A DNA stretch of 64,000 bases from Martelella mediterranea DSM 17316 (GCF_002043005.1 NZ_CP020330.1:890501-954500), one strand, 5' to 3'. Numbered from the stretch's first letter, positions 26,530 through 36,731 are shown. Notes: generated from the sequence alone by a model not told the origin. Translations and numbers: made by a program.

Positions 26530-28257
26530 CTATCGGTCCGACGTTTGCCGGCGCGGGTTCATCCATGGCTCGGCGTTTTCGGGCGCAAGCGGGTGGCGGC
26601 CGAGGATGTGGTCGCTGGCCTTTTCGCCGACCATGATCGACGGCGCGTTGAGATTGCCGTTGGTGATGCGCGGGAAGATCGAGCTGTCGGCAACGCGCAA
26701 GGCTTCAACGCCGATGACCCGGCATTCGGGATCGACCACCGCCATCGGATCGCTGGCTGAACCCATCTTCGCCGTGCCGCAGGGATGGTAGGCGCTTTCG
26801 GCATGCTCGCGGATGAAACCGTCGATCTCGTCGTCGCTCTGGACGTCGGCACCGGGCTGGATTTCCTTGCCGCGATAGGGATCGAAGGCGGGTTGCGCGA
26901 AGATTTCGCGGGTCAGCCGCATGCAGCGGCGGAAATCGGCCCAGTCTTTCTCATGGCTCATATAGTTGAACACGATCCTCGGGTCTTCCGCCGGATCAGC
27001 GCTCTTCAGCGTGATTTCACCGCGGGACGGCGAGCGCATCGGCCCGACATGGGCCTGGAAGCCGTGGCCTTCCGCCGCCGCCTTGCCGTCATAGCGCACC
27101 GCCATCGGCAGGAAATGATACTGGATATCCGGATAATCGACGCCGGCCGCCGAGCGCAGGAAGGCGGCGCTTTCGAACTGGTTCGAGGCGCCGATGCCGT
27201 TCTTGAAGAACAGCCATTGCGCGCCCGCCAGCGCCTTGCCGAACAGGTTCCAGTGCTTGTAGAGCGTGATCGGCTGGGTGCTGGCCTGCTGGATATAGAC
27301 CTCCAGATGGTCCTGCAGGTTCTTGCCGACGCCGGGACGGTCGGCGACCACCGGAATATCATGCTCGGCGAGTTCCGCCGCCGGGCCGATGCCGGAAAGA
27401 AGCAGCAGTTTCGGCGTGTTGATCGAGGAGGCGGCGAGGATGACCTCGCGGCGCGCCCTGACCGTTTCAACCCTGCCGCCGCGCTCGATCTCGACGCCGA
27501 TGGCGCGGCCGTTCTCGATGATCACCTTGCGGGCGAAGCAGCGGATCAGGTCGAGGTTGTCACGCTTCAGCGCCGGCTTCAGATAGGCGTTCGCCGCCGA
27601 CCAGCGCCGCCCTTTCCAGACCGTCTGCTCCATCGGTCCGAAGCCTTCCTGCTTCTCGCCGTTATAGTCCTCGGTCAGTTCGAAACCGGCCTGTTTTCCG
27701 GCCTCGACAAAGGCGTGAAACAGCGGGTTCTTGCGCGGGCCGCGGGTGACATGCAGCGGGCCGGCATTGCCGCGCCAGGACGGATCGCCGCCATGGCCGC
27801 TGTCATGCCAGTTTTCCATGCGCTTGAAATAGGGCAGGACATCCGCATAACCCCAGCCGGCAGCGCCGGTTTCCGCCCAGTGGTCGAAGTCCATCGCGTG
27901 GCCGCGCACATAGACCATGCCGTTGATCGAGGACGATCCGCCGATCACCTTGCCGCGCGGGGTGGCGAGCCGCCGGTTGCCGAGGTTGGGCTCCGGCTCG
28001 GAGCTAAAACCCCAGTCATAGCGCTTCATGTTCATCGGATAGGAAAGCGCCGCCGGCATCTGGATGAACGGCCCGATATCCGTGCCGCCATATTCCAGCA
28101 CCAGCACCGAATATTTCCCGTCCTCCGACAGACGATAGGCCATCGCCGCGCCCGCGGAACCCGAACCCACGATGACAAAATCTGCTTCAGCCAATTTAGA
28201 CCCTTTCATTGCCGCGGTGGGCGAGTGTTTCACAGCCACACCGCTTTCAATCACCAT
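26530..28257 (-). CDS. betA: Choline dehydrogenase
   Basis: A GMC-family flavoenzyme of up to 575 residues, membrane-associated, that oxidises choline to betaine aldehyde. The FAD motif [20 protein letters not shown] and the segments [21 protein letters not shown] and [21 protein letters not shown] are typical of BetA, as is the [10 protein letters not shown] active-site histidine region. The start is uncertain: ATG at 28257 directly abuts GGGGAGG, while ATG at 28209 gives the usual BetA N-terminus but a weak ribosome site. It is the last gene of the bet operon, separated from betB by a palindromic repeat. Confidence 0.93.
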   Translation of the reverse strand: MVIESGVAVKHSPTAAMKGSKLAEADFVIVGSGSAGAAMAYRLSEDGKYSVLVLEYGGTDIGPFIQMPAALSYPMNMKRYDWGFSSEPEPNLGNRRLATPRGKVIGGSSSINGMVYVRGHAMDFDHWAETGAAGWGYADVLPYFKRMENWHDSGHGGDPSWRGNAGPLHVTRGPRKNPLFHAFVEAGKQAGFELTEDYNGEKQEGFGPMEQTVWKGRRWSAANAYLKPALKRDNLDLIRCFARKVIIENGRAIGVEIERGGRVETVRARREVILAASSINTPKLLLLSGIGPAAELAEHDIPVVADRPGVGKNLQDHLEVYIQQASTQPITLYKHWNLFGKALAGAQWLFFKNGIGASNQFESAAFLRSAAGVDYPDIQYHFLPMAVRYDGKAAAEGHGFQAHVGPMRSPSRGEITLKSADPAEDPRIVFNYMSHEKDWADFRRCMRLTREIFAQPAFDPYRGKEIQPGADVQSDDEIDGFIREHAESAYHPCGTAKMGSASDPMAVVDPECRVIGVEALRVADSSIFPRITNGNLNAPSIMVGEKASDHILGRHPLAPENAEPWMNPRRQTSDR

Positions 28258-28273
28258 CCTCCCCTTTATCTCC

Positions 28274-28358
28274 GCGTCATCCTCGGGCTTTTGACCCGAG
28301 GATCCATGCTGCCTCCGCCCGTATGAGTGGATCCTCGGGTCAAGCCCGAGGATGACGC
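28274..28358. repeat. Palindromic intergenic repeat, copy 1 (between betB and betA)
   Basis: An 85-base near-perfect palindrome made of two hairpin halves. The outer arms GCGTCATCCTCGGGCTT (28274-28290) and AAGCCCGAGGATGACGC (28342-28358) match over 17 bases, and each half also folds on itself (CCTCGGG/CCCGAGG). Related copies are at 55024-55102 and 59159-59269. It lies inside the bet operon, where it may form RNA structure between betB and betA. Confidence 0.85.
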
Positions 28359-28437
28359 CGAAGGAGAAGGCGGGCGTCCATCACAAAAGGAATCACGGGG
28401 AGTGCGACAATTGCACCGCCCGGCAGCGCCTCACTTC

Positions 28438-29901
28438 TCAATACGGGCTATCCACCCCGCCCAACGCCACATGCACCGTCTTCACCTGCGAATAGAACTC
28501 CATCGCCGCCCGTCCGTTCTCGCGGCCAAAGCCCGAATGCTTCACGCCGCCGAAGGGGATTTCGACGGGGGTCAGGTTATAGGTGTTGATCCAGCAGATG
28601 CCGGCCGCGAGCCTGCCCGCAACCCGGTGCGCGCGGGAGATATCCTTCGTGAACAGACCGGCGGCCAGGCCGAATTCCGTGCCGTTGGCGCGTTCGATCA
28701 CCTCGTCCTCGGTGTCGAAGGCGAGCACGCTCATCACCGGGCCGAAGATTTCTTCGCGCGCGATGGTCATGTCATCGGTCACGTCGGCGAACACGGTCGG
28801 TTCGATATAGCTGCCGTTTGCAAAGGCCTCACCGCCCGGCACGCCGCCGCCGATGACAAGCCGCGCGCCTTCCGCCTTGCCCTTTTCGATATACCCCATC
28901 ACCTTTTCGCGTTGGCCTTCGGAGATCAGCGGGCCGAGATGGGTGTCGGGATCGAGCGGATCGCCGAGGCGGATCGCCTTGGTGCGCTCGGCAAGCCGGG
29001 TCAGGAATTTTTCCAGAATCGATTTCTGCACGAACACGCGGGTGCCGTTGGAGCAGATCTGGCCGGTGGAATAGAAATTGCCGAGCATCGCGCCGCCGAT
29101 CGCGTCTTCGAGATCGGCATCCTCGAACACCACCAGCGGCGACTTGCCGCCAAGCTCCATCGTCACATGGCGCATGCCGGAGGCGGCCGCGGCGTAGACC
29201 TTGCCGCCGGTCGGCACCGAGCCGGTCAGCGAGACCTTGGCAGTATCCTTGTGCGTGGCAAGCGCCGCCCCGACATCGCCGAAGCCCTGAACCACGTTGA
29301 ACAGCCCCTTCGGCGCGCCGGCCTCGATGAAGATCTCGGCGAGCTTGAGGGCGCAAAGCGGCGTCATTTCGGAGGGCTTGAACACCATCGCATTGCCGCA
29401 GGCAAGCGCGGGCGCCGCCTTCCAGCAGGCGATCTGGGTCGGATAGTTCCACGCCCCGATGCCGACGCACACGCCAAGCGGTTCGCGCACCGTATAGGCG
29501 AAGGCATTGCCCAGCGGCACGCTCTCGCCGGACAGCGAGGCGGCTTGCGCGGAAAACCATTCGAGGCTGTCCGCCCCCGAACTGGCGTCGGCCACCAGCG
29601 TTTCCTGTATCGCCTTGCCGGTGTCGAGGGTTTCGAGTTCCGACAGCGCTTCATTGCGCACACGGATGATATCGGCGGCGCGGCGCAGCACCCGGGCACG
29701 TTCGACCGGCAGCCATGACGCCCATTCCTGCTGGGCGCGGACGGCCGAGGCCATCGCCTGATCGATGATCGCCGGCGTTGCGCTGTGGAGCTTGGCGATC
29801 ACCTCGCCGGTCGCGGCATAGCGGCTTTCGAACGCCTTGCCGGCCGCGTCCTCCACATAGGCGCCGTCGATGAAATGGCTTGCTTTCGGCTGAGCCCGCA
29901 T
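28438..29901 (-). CDS. betB: Betaine aldehyde dehydrogenase
   Basis: A 487-residue NAD(P)+-dependent aldehyde dehydrogenase that makes glycine betaine. The catalytic Cys lies in [13 protein letters not shown] and the base Glu in [26 protein letters not shown] and the C-terminal [27 protein letters not shown] are typical of BetB. It follows betC by 3 bases. Confidence 0.95.
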   Translation of the reverse strand: MRAQPKASHFIDGAYVEDAAGKAFESRYAATGEVIAKLHSATPAIIDQAMASAVRAQQEWASWLPVERARVLRRAADIIRVRNEALSELETLDTGKAIQETLVADASSGADSLEWFSAQAASLSGESVPLGNAFAYTVREPLGVCVGIGAWNYPTQIACWKAAPALACGNAMVFKPSEMTPLCALKLAEIFIEAGAPKGLFNVVQGFGDVGAALATHKDTAKVSLTGSVPTGGKVYAAAASGMRHVTMELGGKSPLVVFEDADLEDAIGGAMLGNFYSTGQICSNGTRVFVQKSILEKFLTRLAERTKAIRLGDPLDPDTHLGPLISEGQREKVMGYIEKGKAEGARLVIGGGVPGGEAFANGSYIEPTVFADVTDDMTIAREEIFGPVMSVLAFDTEDEVIERANGTEFGLAAGLFTKDISRAHRVAGRLAAGICWINTYNLTPVEIPFGGVKHSGFGRENGRAAMEFYSQVKTVHVALGGVDSPY

Positions 29902-29904
29902 AAC

Positions 29905-31422
29905 TTACTCCCCTCGCGGCCAGCGCTGGCTGGCCTCGAGTATGTTGAGATCCATGTGATTGCGCATGAAGCGCTCGGAGGCATCCTTGAAGGGCTGGAA
30001 GTCCCAGGGACGATACTGCCCGGCGCGCAGCGCCTCATAGACGACATGGCGGCGCGCCTGGCTTTCGCGCACCTCGTCGTCATAGGCCTTCATGTCCCAG
30101 AACTGCCGCACCTTGGCGGCGAAATCCGCCGCCGTTTTGGCATGGGCCGGATCGTCGGCGAGATTGTTCAGCTCATGCGGATCGGCCTCAAGGTCGAAGA
30201 GCTGGGGCGGGTCGAGCTCGCAGTGGTTATATTTGAACCGGCCCTCGCGGATCGAGACCAGCGGGGCCTGAGAAGCTTCGGCGGCGTATTCCATCCGCAC
30301 CGGCAGCTTGCGTTCAGCGCCGGCTGCGATCGGCAGCAGGCTTTCGCCATCGACCCAGGGTTCGATTTCGCCCAGATCAACGCCGGCGATATCGGCAAGC
30401 GTCGGCGTGATGTCGATCGAGGAGGCCGGCGTCTTGACGAGGCCGGGTTCGATGCCGGGCGCTGCCACCATCAGCGGCACCCGGGCCGAGCCATCGTAGA
30501 AGCACATCTTGTACCACAGCCCGCGCTCGCCCAGCATGTCGCCATGGTCGGAGACGAACACGATCGCGGTATCCTCGCCGAAGCCGACGCTGTCGAGCGC
30601 TGCGAGAATTTCGCCGATCTTGTCATCGATATAGGAGACATTGGCGAAATAGGCGCGCCGCGCATTGCGGATATCCTGCTTGTCGATCGTGGCCTTGTGC
30701 CAGTCATTGGCGTCGAGAATGCGCCTGGCGTGATTGTCCTGCTGATCGTAATCGAGCGTGTCGATTTCGGGGTCGAGATGGTCGCAATCCTCGTAGAGGT
30801 CCCAGTATTTCTTGCGCGCCACATAGGGGTCGTGGGGATGGGTGAAGGACACGGTCAGCATGAACGGCCGGTCCTCCTTGCGGCGGCCGAGATCGTAGAT
30901 CTTGCGCACCGCCTCATAGGCGACTTCGTCGTCATATTCGAGCTGGTTGGTGATCTCGCCGATGCCCGCACCCGTGACCGAGCCCATATTGTGATACCAC
31001 CAGTCGATCCGCTCGCCGGGCTTGCGGTAATCCGGCGTCCAGCCGTAATCGGCCGGGTAGACATCGGTGGTCAGCCGCTCCTCGAAACCGTGCATCTGGT
31101 CGGGTCCGACGAAATGCATCTTGCCGGAAAGCGCGGTCTGGTAGCCGGCGCGGCGCAGATGATGGGCATAGGTCGGGATATCGGGCGCAAACTCCGCGGC
31201 ATTGTCATAGACGCGGGTGCGGCGCGGAAGCTGGCCGGCCATGAACGAGGCCCGCGCGGGCGCGCAGAGCGGCGAGCCGGTATAGGCGTTCTGAAACCGC
31301 GCCGAGCGGGCCGCGAGCTTCTTCAGGTTGGGGGTATGCAGAAAATCGGCCGGGCCGTCGGGAAACAGCGTGCCGGCAAGTTGGTCGACCATCAAAACGA
31401 GAATGTTCGGTCGCGCACTCAT
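29905..31422 (-). CDS. betC: Choline-sulfatase
   Basis: A 505-residue sulfatase that hydrolyses choline-O-sulfate to choline and sulfate. The formylglycine motif C-x-P-x-R is at Cys53-Pro55-Arg57 in SPLCAPARASFMAG, so activity needs a formylglycine-generating enzyme encoded elsewhere. The metal site is supported by LMVDQ near residue 13 and VSDHGDMLGERGLWYK near 290. No signal peptide is seen, consistent with cytoplasmic choline-sulfatases that act after uptake. The ATG at 31422 overlaps the betI stop as ATGA and has AAGGAGATG upstream. Confidence 0.94.
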   Translation of the reverse strand: MSARPNILVLMVDQLAGTLFPDGPADFLHTPNLKKLAARSARFQNAYTGSPLCAPARASFMAGQLPRRTRVYDNAAEFAPDIPTYAHHLRRAGYQTALSGKMHFVGPDQMHGFEERLTTDVYPADYGWTPDYRKPGERIDWWYHNMGSVTGAGIGEITNQLEYDDEVAYEAVRKIYDLGRRKEDRPFMLTVSFTHPHDPYVARKKYWDLYEDCDHLDPEIDTLDYDQQDNHARRILDANDWHKATIDKQDIRNARRAYFANVSYIDDKIGEILAALDSVGFGEDTAIVFVSDHGDMLGERGLWYKMCFYDGSARVPLMVAAPGIEPGLVKTPASSIDITPTLADIAGVDLGEIEPWVDGESLLPIAAGAERKLPVRMEYAAEASQAPLVSIREGRFKYNHCELDPPQLFDLEADPHELNNLADDPAHAKTAADFAAKVRQFWDMKAYDDEVRESQARRHVVYEALRAGQYRPWDFQPFKDASERFMRNHMDLNILEASQRWPRGE

Positions 31423-32009
31423 GAGGACATCTCCTTGGCGAGCGTGAGTTCGAGATATTCCAGCGTCATGGCGACGGCATCGCCCCGGCTCATGCCGAAA
31501 TCCTTCAGCGCGGCGCGCAGGTAAAAGCCGTCGATCAGGGAGCCGAGCCCGGTGGCGATCCGCCGGGCGGCTTCGAGGGGCACAAGCTGGCGCAGGGCAT
31601 AGACCAGGTTGGAGCGCAGCCGCGCTTCGTAGATCGCCAGAAGCCGGCTGGCATCGCCCTTGCGCTGGGCCTGGACGTAAAAGGCGAGCCATGCAGCCAC
31701 AACCGCCGGGTCGAACTGGTCCGGCCCGAACGAGGCCTCGATGATCGCCTCGAGCCGCTCTCTGGGCGTGGCCGCATCCTTGTAGCGGGCCTTGACCGAG
31801 CTGCCGAACTCGTCAAGGATACGGCGCATGGCCGCAAACAGGATCTTTTCTTTGGAGCCGAAATAGTGATGCGCGAGCGCAGGCGAAACGCCCGCCCGCT
31901 TGGCGATCTTGGCGACCGTAACCTCGACCATGCCGACTTCGCCGACTTCGGTGATGGCCGCACGTACAAGCGCTTCGCGACGTATGGCTTCCATTCCGAT
32001 CTTAGGCAT
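31419..32009 (-). CDS. betI: TetR-family choline-responsive repressor BetI
   Basis: A 196-residue TetR-type repressor. The helix-turn-helix covers residues about 25-55 (TVAKIAKRAGVSPALAHHYFGSKEKIL), and the rest forms the choline-sensing domain of BetI proteins (FYVQAQRKGDASRLLAIYEARLRSNL). It is the first gene of betI-betC-betB-betA and faces choX across 185 bases that contain a BetI-like operator. Confidence 0.94.
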   Translation of the reverse strand: MPKIGMEAIRREALVRAAITEVGEVGMVEVTVAKIAKRAGVSPALAHHYFGSKEKILFAAMRRILDEFGSSVKARYKDAATPRERLEAIIEASFGPDQFDPAVVAAWLAFYVQAQRKGDASRLLAIYEARLRSNLVYALRQLVPLEAARRIATGLGSLIDGFYLRAALKDFGMSRGDAVAMTLEYLELTLAKEMSS

Positions 32010-32072
32010 TGGCTTGACCCGCTGAAAAAATGCTCACTGGCGCTGTGTGGCGAATTTCTGGGCAACCCGCCG

Positions 32073-32117
32073 TTTACACGACTTAACATATGTTATATTG
32101 ATTGACCGATCAATCAA
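32073..32117. promoter_or_regulatory. Divergent betI / choX control region with BetI-type operator
   Basis: TTGATTGACCGATCAATCAA at 32098-32117 is a 20-base inverted repeat matching in 9 of 10 positions per arm, the form known for BetI operators. A second perfect palindrome, TAACATATGTTA, is at 32084-32095. A candidate choX promoter (TTTACA 32073, TATATT 32094, 15-base spacer) and, on the other strand, TTGATC with a 17-base spacer to TATGTT overlap them. Binding here could repress both directions at once. Confidence 0.75.
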
Positions 32118-32194
32118 GGAAACCGCCAGTTTATTTTGACACGCCGATCAATCCGCCACGGCCTTCGACAAACGAACCGAAAGGAAACGCTGAC

Positions 32195-33136
32195 ATGTCT
32201 TATAACTTGAAACTGACCCTCGCCGCGCTTGCCGCCGCGACCGCCCTTTCCGCCGGCACCGCCAAGGCGCAGGAACCAACCGCCTGCGACAGCGTCAGCT
32301 TCTCCGATGTCGGCTGGACCGATATCACCACCACCACGGCAACCGCCAAGCACCTGCTGGAAGGCCTCGGCTACAAGGTTGACGTCAAGGTCCTGTCCGT
32401 TCCGGTCACCTTCGCCTCGCTGAAGAGCGACGATGTCGACGTCTTTCTCGGCAACTGGATGCCGGCCCAGTCCGGAGCGATCACGCCCTATATCGATGAA
32501 GGCGAGATCGACGTTGTCGCCACCAATCTCGAGGGCACGAAATACACGCTCGCCGTGCCGACCTACACCTATGAAAAGGGTCTGAAGACCTACGCTGACA
32601 TCGCCAAGTTCGGCGATGAGCTGGACCACAAGATCTACGGCATCGAGCCTGGTAATGAAGGCAACGCCTATCTGGTTTCGTTGATCGAGGCGAACAAGGA
32701 TGGTCTCGGCGACTTCGAGGTTGTCGAAAGCTCCGAGCAGGGCATGCTCGCCATGGTCGGCCGCAAGTACCGCCAGGAACAGCCGATCGTGTTCCTCGGC
32801 TGGGAACCGCATCCGATGAACGCCAGCTATTCGCTGAAATACCTCACCGGCGGTGAGGATTTCTTCGGCGGCGAAGGCATCGTGCGCACCGTCACCCGCA
32901 AGGGCTATGCCGAGGAATGCCCGAATGTCGCCAAGCTGCTTGAAAACCTGAAGTTCACCCTGCCGATGGAAAACGAAGTCATGGGCAAGATCCTGAACGA
33001 CGGCGAGAACGAGGCGGACGCCACGGCCGAATGGATCAAGGCCAATCTGGATGCCCTTGACGCCTGGCTTGCGGGCGTGACCACCACCTCCGGTGAACCG
33101 GGGCTGCCGGCGGTCAAGAAATCGCTCGGTCTCTAA
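32195..33136 (+). CDS. choX: Choline ABC importer substrate-binding protein
   Basis: A 313-residue periplasmic receptor. Signal peptide residues 1-25 end at AKA. The mature chain has the ChoX pattern ACDSVSFSDVGWTDITTTTATAKHLLEGLGYKV and aromatic residues in FLGNWMPAQ and FLGWEPHPMN that would form the cation-pi cage for the quaternary ammonium group. Start at the ATG preceded by AAAGGAAA. A longer TTG-started frame from 32102 lies in the operator and is not used. Confidence 0.93.
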   Translation: MSYNLKLTLAALAAATALSAGTAKAQEPTACDSVSFSDVGWTDITTTTATAKHLLEGLGYKVDVKVLSVPVTFASLKSDDVDVFLGNWMPAQSGAITPYIDEGEIDVVATNLEGTKYTLAVPTYTYEKGLKTYADIAKFGDELDHKIYGIEPGNEGNAYLVSLIEANKDGLGDFEVVESSEQGMLAMVGRKYRQEQPIVFLGWEPHPMNASYSLKYLTGGEDFFGGEGIVRTVTRKGYAEECPNVAKLLENLKFTLPMENEVMGKILNDGENEADATAEWIKANLDALDAWLAGVTTTSGEPGLPAVKKSLGL

Positions 33137-33144
33137 AATACTTC

Positions 33145-33182
33145 AAGCCCGGCAAGCCAACGCTTTCCGGGCTTTCCTTTTT
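33145..33182 (+). terminator. Hairpin with T run between choX and choW (attenuating terminator)
   Basis: AAGCCCGG (33145-33152) pairs with CCGGGCTT (33167-33174) over a 14-base loop and is followed by a pyrimidine/T-rich run to 33182. It lies just after choX and 135 bases before choW. Partial termination would give more binding protein than permease. Confidence 0.7.
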
Positions 33183-33317
33183 CGATGATGATAGATTTTC
33201 AGCCGCGCATTTCGCGGCGCGGGCCTAAGGCAAAATGCCGGGGCCGGATCGCTCTGCGCCGCCTGCGGCCGCAACACGGTCCGACACGCTGAATTCGGGG
33301 AACAAAGGAGCAGTCTC

Positions 33318-34154
33318 TTGCACTGGCTGACGGATTACAAAATCCCGCTGGGACGATGGGCCCAGGATATTTTCGACTGGCTGCAAATGCATGGCGGCTG
33401 GTTTTTCGACGGTCTGGCCGAGGTCATGGGCTGGCTGATCGACCAGTTGCTGTGGATCCTGCAGGCGCCGGGGCCGATCGTAATCGCGGTGATCGTGACC
33501 GCGGCCTCCTACTGGCTGCAGCGCAACTGGAAGGTCTCGCTGTTCGTCTTTCTCGGCTTCCTGTTCATCGTCAACCAGGGCTATTGGGAGGAAACCACCG
33601 AAAGCCTGGCGCTGGTGATCTCCTCCTGCATCATCTGCATGGCGATCGGCGTTCCGATCGGCATTTACGCGGCCCACCGGCCCCGCCTCTATCAGGTCCT
33701 GCAACCAATCCTCGACCTGATGCAGACGCTGCCGACCTTCGTCTACCTGATCCCGGCGATCGTGTTCTTCGGCATCGGCATGGTGCCGGGCCTGCTGGCC
33801 ACCGTCATCTTCGTCGTTCCCGCCTCGATCAGGCTCACCTATCTCGGCGTTTCCACCGTGCCCAAGCCATTGCTCGAGGCGGCCGATGCCTTCGGCGGCA
33901 CCGGCTGGCAGAAGCTGACCAAGGTCGAACTCCACTACGCCCTGCCGCAGATCATGGCCGGGCTCAACCAGACCATCATGCTGTCGCTGTCGATGGTGGT
34001 GGTGGCAGCCCTGGTCGGCGCCGACGGGCTCGGCGTGCCGGTGGTGCGCGCGCTTAACCAGGTCAATCCGGCGCTCGGGTTCGAGAGCGGCTTCGTCATC
34101 GTCGTCGTCGCCATCATTCTTGACCGCGTTCTCAAGATCGAAAGGAAAAGGTAA
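33318..34154 (+). CDS. choW: Choline ABC importer permease
   Basis: A 278-residue inner-membrane permease of the glycine-betaine/choline (ProW/OpuA) class, with six or more helices. The ATPase-docking loop is PLLEAADAFGGTGWQKLTKVELHYALPQI near residues 180-208. The start is a TTG at 33318, seven bases after AAAGGAG; the N-terminal MHWLTDYKIPLG matches related permeases. Its TAA shares one base with the choV ATG. Confidence 0.93.
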   Translation: MHWLTDYKIPLGRWAQDIFDWLQMHGGWFFDGLAEVMGWLIDQLLWILQAPGPIVIAVIVTAASYWLQRNWKVSLFVFLGFLFIVNQGYWEETTESLALVISSCIICMAIGVPIGIYAAHRPRLYQVLQPILDLMQTLPTFVYLIPAIVFFGIGMVPGLLATVIFVVPASIRLTYLGVSTVPKPLLEAADAFGGTGWQKLTKVELHYALPQIMAGLNQTIMLSLSMVVVAALVGADGLGVPVVRALNQVNPALGFESGFVIVVVAIILDRVLKIERKR

Positions 34155-35194
34155 TGGCTGATTCCGTTGTTTTCGAGGATGTGAACATTGTGTTCGGCGA
34201 CCGGCCGCAATCAGCCCTGCCGATGATGGACGAGGGCAAGAGCCGCGCCGAGGTGCAGGAGGAAACCGGCCAGGTGCTCGGCGTCCACAACTGCTCGCTT
34301 GCCGTGGGCGAGGGCGAGCTTCTGGTGCTGATGGGCCTGTCCGGCTCCGGCAAATCGACGCTGCTTCGCGCCGTCAATCGGCTGAACCCGGTCTGCCGGG
34401 GACGTGTTCTGGTCAATGACGGTAACGGCATGACCGACGTGACGGCGGCGGATGCCAAGACGCTCAGAAACATCCGCCTGTCGCGCGTTTCCATGGTGTT
34501 CCAGCAATTCGGCCTTCTGCCGTGGCGGACCGTCGTAGAGAACGTCGCGCTCGGTCTGGAATTCGCCGGCATGAGCCAGAAGGAGCGGCTCGAAAAGGCA
34601 AGGGCCCAGCTCGACCTGGTCGGCCTCAAGGACTGGGGCGACAAGCTTGTCGGCGAATTGTCGGGCGGCATGCAGCAGCGCGTCGGCCTTGCCCGCGCCT
34701 TTGCCACCGAGGCGCCGATCCTTTTGATGGACGAGCCGTTCTCCGCGCTCGACCCGCTGATCCGCACGCGGCTTCAGGACGAGCTGATCGAGCTGCAGAG
34801 AAATCTGAAGCGCACCATCATCTTCGTCAGTCACGACCTCGACGAGGCCTTCAAGATCGGCGACCGGATCGCGATCATGGAGGGCGGGCGCATCGTCCAG
34901 TGCGGTACGCCATCGGAGATCGTGCGCAAGCCGGCCGATGCCTATGTCGCCGACTTCGTCGCCAATGTTAACCCGCTGGGCGTATTGCGCGCGCAGGACG
35001 TGATGAGCGAGGACGAGGCGCTTGCCGATTCGCCCACCGTCGAGCCCGAAACCAAGCTGGCGGCGATGATGGATGCGCTCGGCGATGGCAAGGTACTGCG
35101 TGTGGTGGACAAGAGCGGCAACACGATCGGCAGCATTCGCCCCTCCGACGTGGTCACCGCGCTCAATCCAGAAAGCAATCAGGAATCGGCGTGA
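34154..35194 (+). CDS. choV: Choline ABC importer ATP-binding protein
   Basis: A 346-residue ATPase: Walker A GLSGSGKSTLLR near residue 60, signature LSGGMQQRVGLARA, Walker B ILLMDEPFSALDP, and a short C-terminal region (about 285-340) resembling a single CBS-type module (VLRVVDKSGNTIGSIRPSDVV). This is the layout of ProV/ChoV proteins that drive ChoW. The N-terminal extension before the Walker A (about 50 residues) is normal for this family. Confidence 0.93.
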   Translation: MADSVVFEDVNIVFGDRPQSALPMMDEGKSRAEVQEETGQVLGVHNCSLAVGEGELLVLMGLSGSGKSTLLRAVNRLNPVCRGRVLVNDGNGMTDVTAADAKTLRNIRLSRVSMVFQQFGLLPWRTVVENVALGLEFAGMSQKERLEKARAQLDLVGLKDWGDKLVGELSGGMQQRVGLARAFATEAPILLMDEPFSALDPLIRTRLQDELIELQRNLKRTIIFVSHDLDEAFKIGDRIAIMEGGRIVQCGTPSEIVRKPADAYVADFVANVNPLGVLRAQDVMSEDEALADSPTVEPETKLAAMMDALGDGKVLRVVDKSGNTIGSIRPSDVVTALNPESNQESA

Positions 35195-35245
35195 CGCCTT
35201 CCTTGCCCCGCGTTTCCCGGCCTTGCGCCGGGGAGCGCGGTTGCG

Positions 35246-36238
35246 TCAGCGCGGCAGCAGGAAGAACTCCAGCACGCCGGTGCGGATCGCCCGGCGGCGG
35301 ACCTTGCTCTTGAACGGCAGCGAGATGACATTGCCGATCAGGCGACAGATCTTGTAGGGCTTGTAGAATTTCTCGATCTTCTCGCGCTCCGGATCTTCCG
35401 CCGGAACGGGCGTGCTGGCGTCGACATGCTTGCGGTAAAGCCCGATCCACTCATTATGGGTGTAGCAGGTCATGAACGAGTTCGGATGCACCTTCATCAC
35501 GAAGGTCGGCTTTGAGGGCATCAGGTCGAACTGGTCGAAGGTGAGGAAGATAAAATTCGAGGCGAAATATTTCTCGGTTTCGAGGATCGCCTGCGGGTTG
35601 GCGTCCTTGTAATAGGCGCATGGCACATGCCTTCCGTCCCGGCGCAGCGCGTTGACGAAAATGTGCTGCTCGGGGGTGTAGCGGTTGTAGCGGTGGCCGC
35701 CCGTATCCCAGTTCGCCTCCTCCTCGGTCATCAGCGGCACGTCGAACATCTTGCGGATGTCGTCTGTATAGCCGAAGAAGGCGAGGTCCGAGGGGTGGAA
35801 TGGAAAGCTTACCCGCGAGCGCGGATTGCGCGAGAAATAACAGGCCGCCAGCAGCTTGTGCGAAAACACCTGATAGGCATCGACGCTGTCCGGATAGGCA
35901 TCGAAAAAATGCAGGAATCCGTCGCCGGTCAGCCTGAAATCGGTGCGCATGCGGAAGCAGAAACGGGTATCGACCTTTTCCAGCCCCGCGCGGGTACCGA
36001 CAATTTGGCGGTTGACATTGTTGGGTTTTTCGCCGGCGCGCGGGGAATAATAGAAAAAGCCCGGATCCTCGCACAGCACCACTTCATCACAGTCGAGACC
36101 CGATGTATCGGTCCCGACCCAGGTCGACAGAACGATCCTGGAGGAGGGAAAAAAGCGCCTGACCGCAGCGAAACTGCCGCGCAGAAAAGACTTGTCCACC
36201 ACGCCCTGGAACAGAAATGTGATTTCGTCTTTGTCCAT
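35246..36238 (-). CDS. WavE-type lipopolysaccharide/capsule glycosyltransferase
   Basis: A 330-residue protein of the WavE family, named for a Vibrio cholerae LPS core gene. Family landmarks are clear: ITFLFQGVV at the start, FPSSRIVLSTWVGTDTSGLDCDEVVLCEDPG, then NNVNRQIVGTRAGLEKVDTRFCFRMRTDF, whose RTD is the likely metal/nucleotide site. It should transfer a sugar or related group in cell-surface glycan synthesis. It is convergent with choV and sits 154 bases after the cupin-to-nucleotidyltransferase cluster in the same direction. Start chosen at MDKDEITFLF; an upstream in-frame ATG at 36283 is less likely. Confidence 0.82.
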   Translation of the reverse strand: MDKDEITFLFQGVVDKSFLRGSFAAVRRFFPSSRIVLSTWVGTDTSGLDCDEVVLCEDPGFFYYSPRAGEKPNNVNRQIVGTRAGLEKVDTRFCFRMRTDFRLTGDGFLHFFDAYPDSVDAYQVFSHKLLAACYFSRNPRSRVSFPFHPSDLAFFGYTDDIRKMFDVPLMTEEEANWDTGGHRYNRYTPEQHIFVNALRRDGRHVPCAYYKDANPQAILETEKYFASNFIFLTFDQFDLMPSKPTFVMKVHPNSFMTCYTHNEWIGLYRKHVDASTPVPAEDPEREKIEKFYKPYKICRLIGNVISLPFKSKVRRRAIRTGVLEFFLLPR

Positions 36239-36392
36239 CTTCTCACACCCTACGATCAGCGTGCCCCAGCTTGATAACCCCATACACTACACGTAACCCA
36301 AACGGATGTAGAGCTATTAAATATAACGCAGTCCCGGAACATCCCGAGAACTATATCCAAGCAGACCGCCGGACTTTCATTCCCGATACACT

Positions 36393-36731
36393 TCACTCCT
36401 GCCGGGCAATTCCCATATACTTGTCATTCCGGGCGCCCGGAATCTTCACCACCACGTTCACGCTGTCATTCTCAAGACACTCGAAATCGGTCGCCTCTCC
36501 CGGCTCCATCACGATGATGTCGCCGGCGCCATACTCGACCCCGTTCATCCGGATCCGACCCTGCACCACGACGGTGTATTCGGTCGCAATCTTGTGAAAA
36601 TGCCGGGCCTCGCTGTCGCCGCGATCATAACGCTTGACCGCGACCTCCACATCCTCGGTCTTTGCAAGGCTGGGATCGAAATTGCCGATGAACCAGCCCT
36701 TCACCATGTCGTCGAGCCGCGCGGTCTTCAA
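36393..36731 (-). CDS. Small cupin protein of the glycan cluster
   Basis: A 112-residue single-domain cupin. The metal-binding motif reads EARHFHKIATEYTVVVQGRIRMNG (two His and Glu around residues 43-50), followed by GAGDIIVMEPGEATDF. Size and the ending VVVKIPGARNDKY suggest a sugar-processing or sensing cupin rather than a full epimerase. Its ATG overlaps the nucleotidyltransferase stop as ATGA, so it belongs to that operon. Function not assigned. Confidence 0.72.
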   Translation of the reverse strand: MKTARLDDMVKGWFIGNFDPSLAKTEDVEVAVKRYDRGDSEARHFHKIATEYTVVVQGRIRMNGVEYGAGDIIVMEPGEATDFECLENDSVNVVVKIPGARNDKYMGIARQE

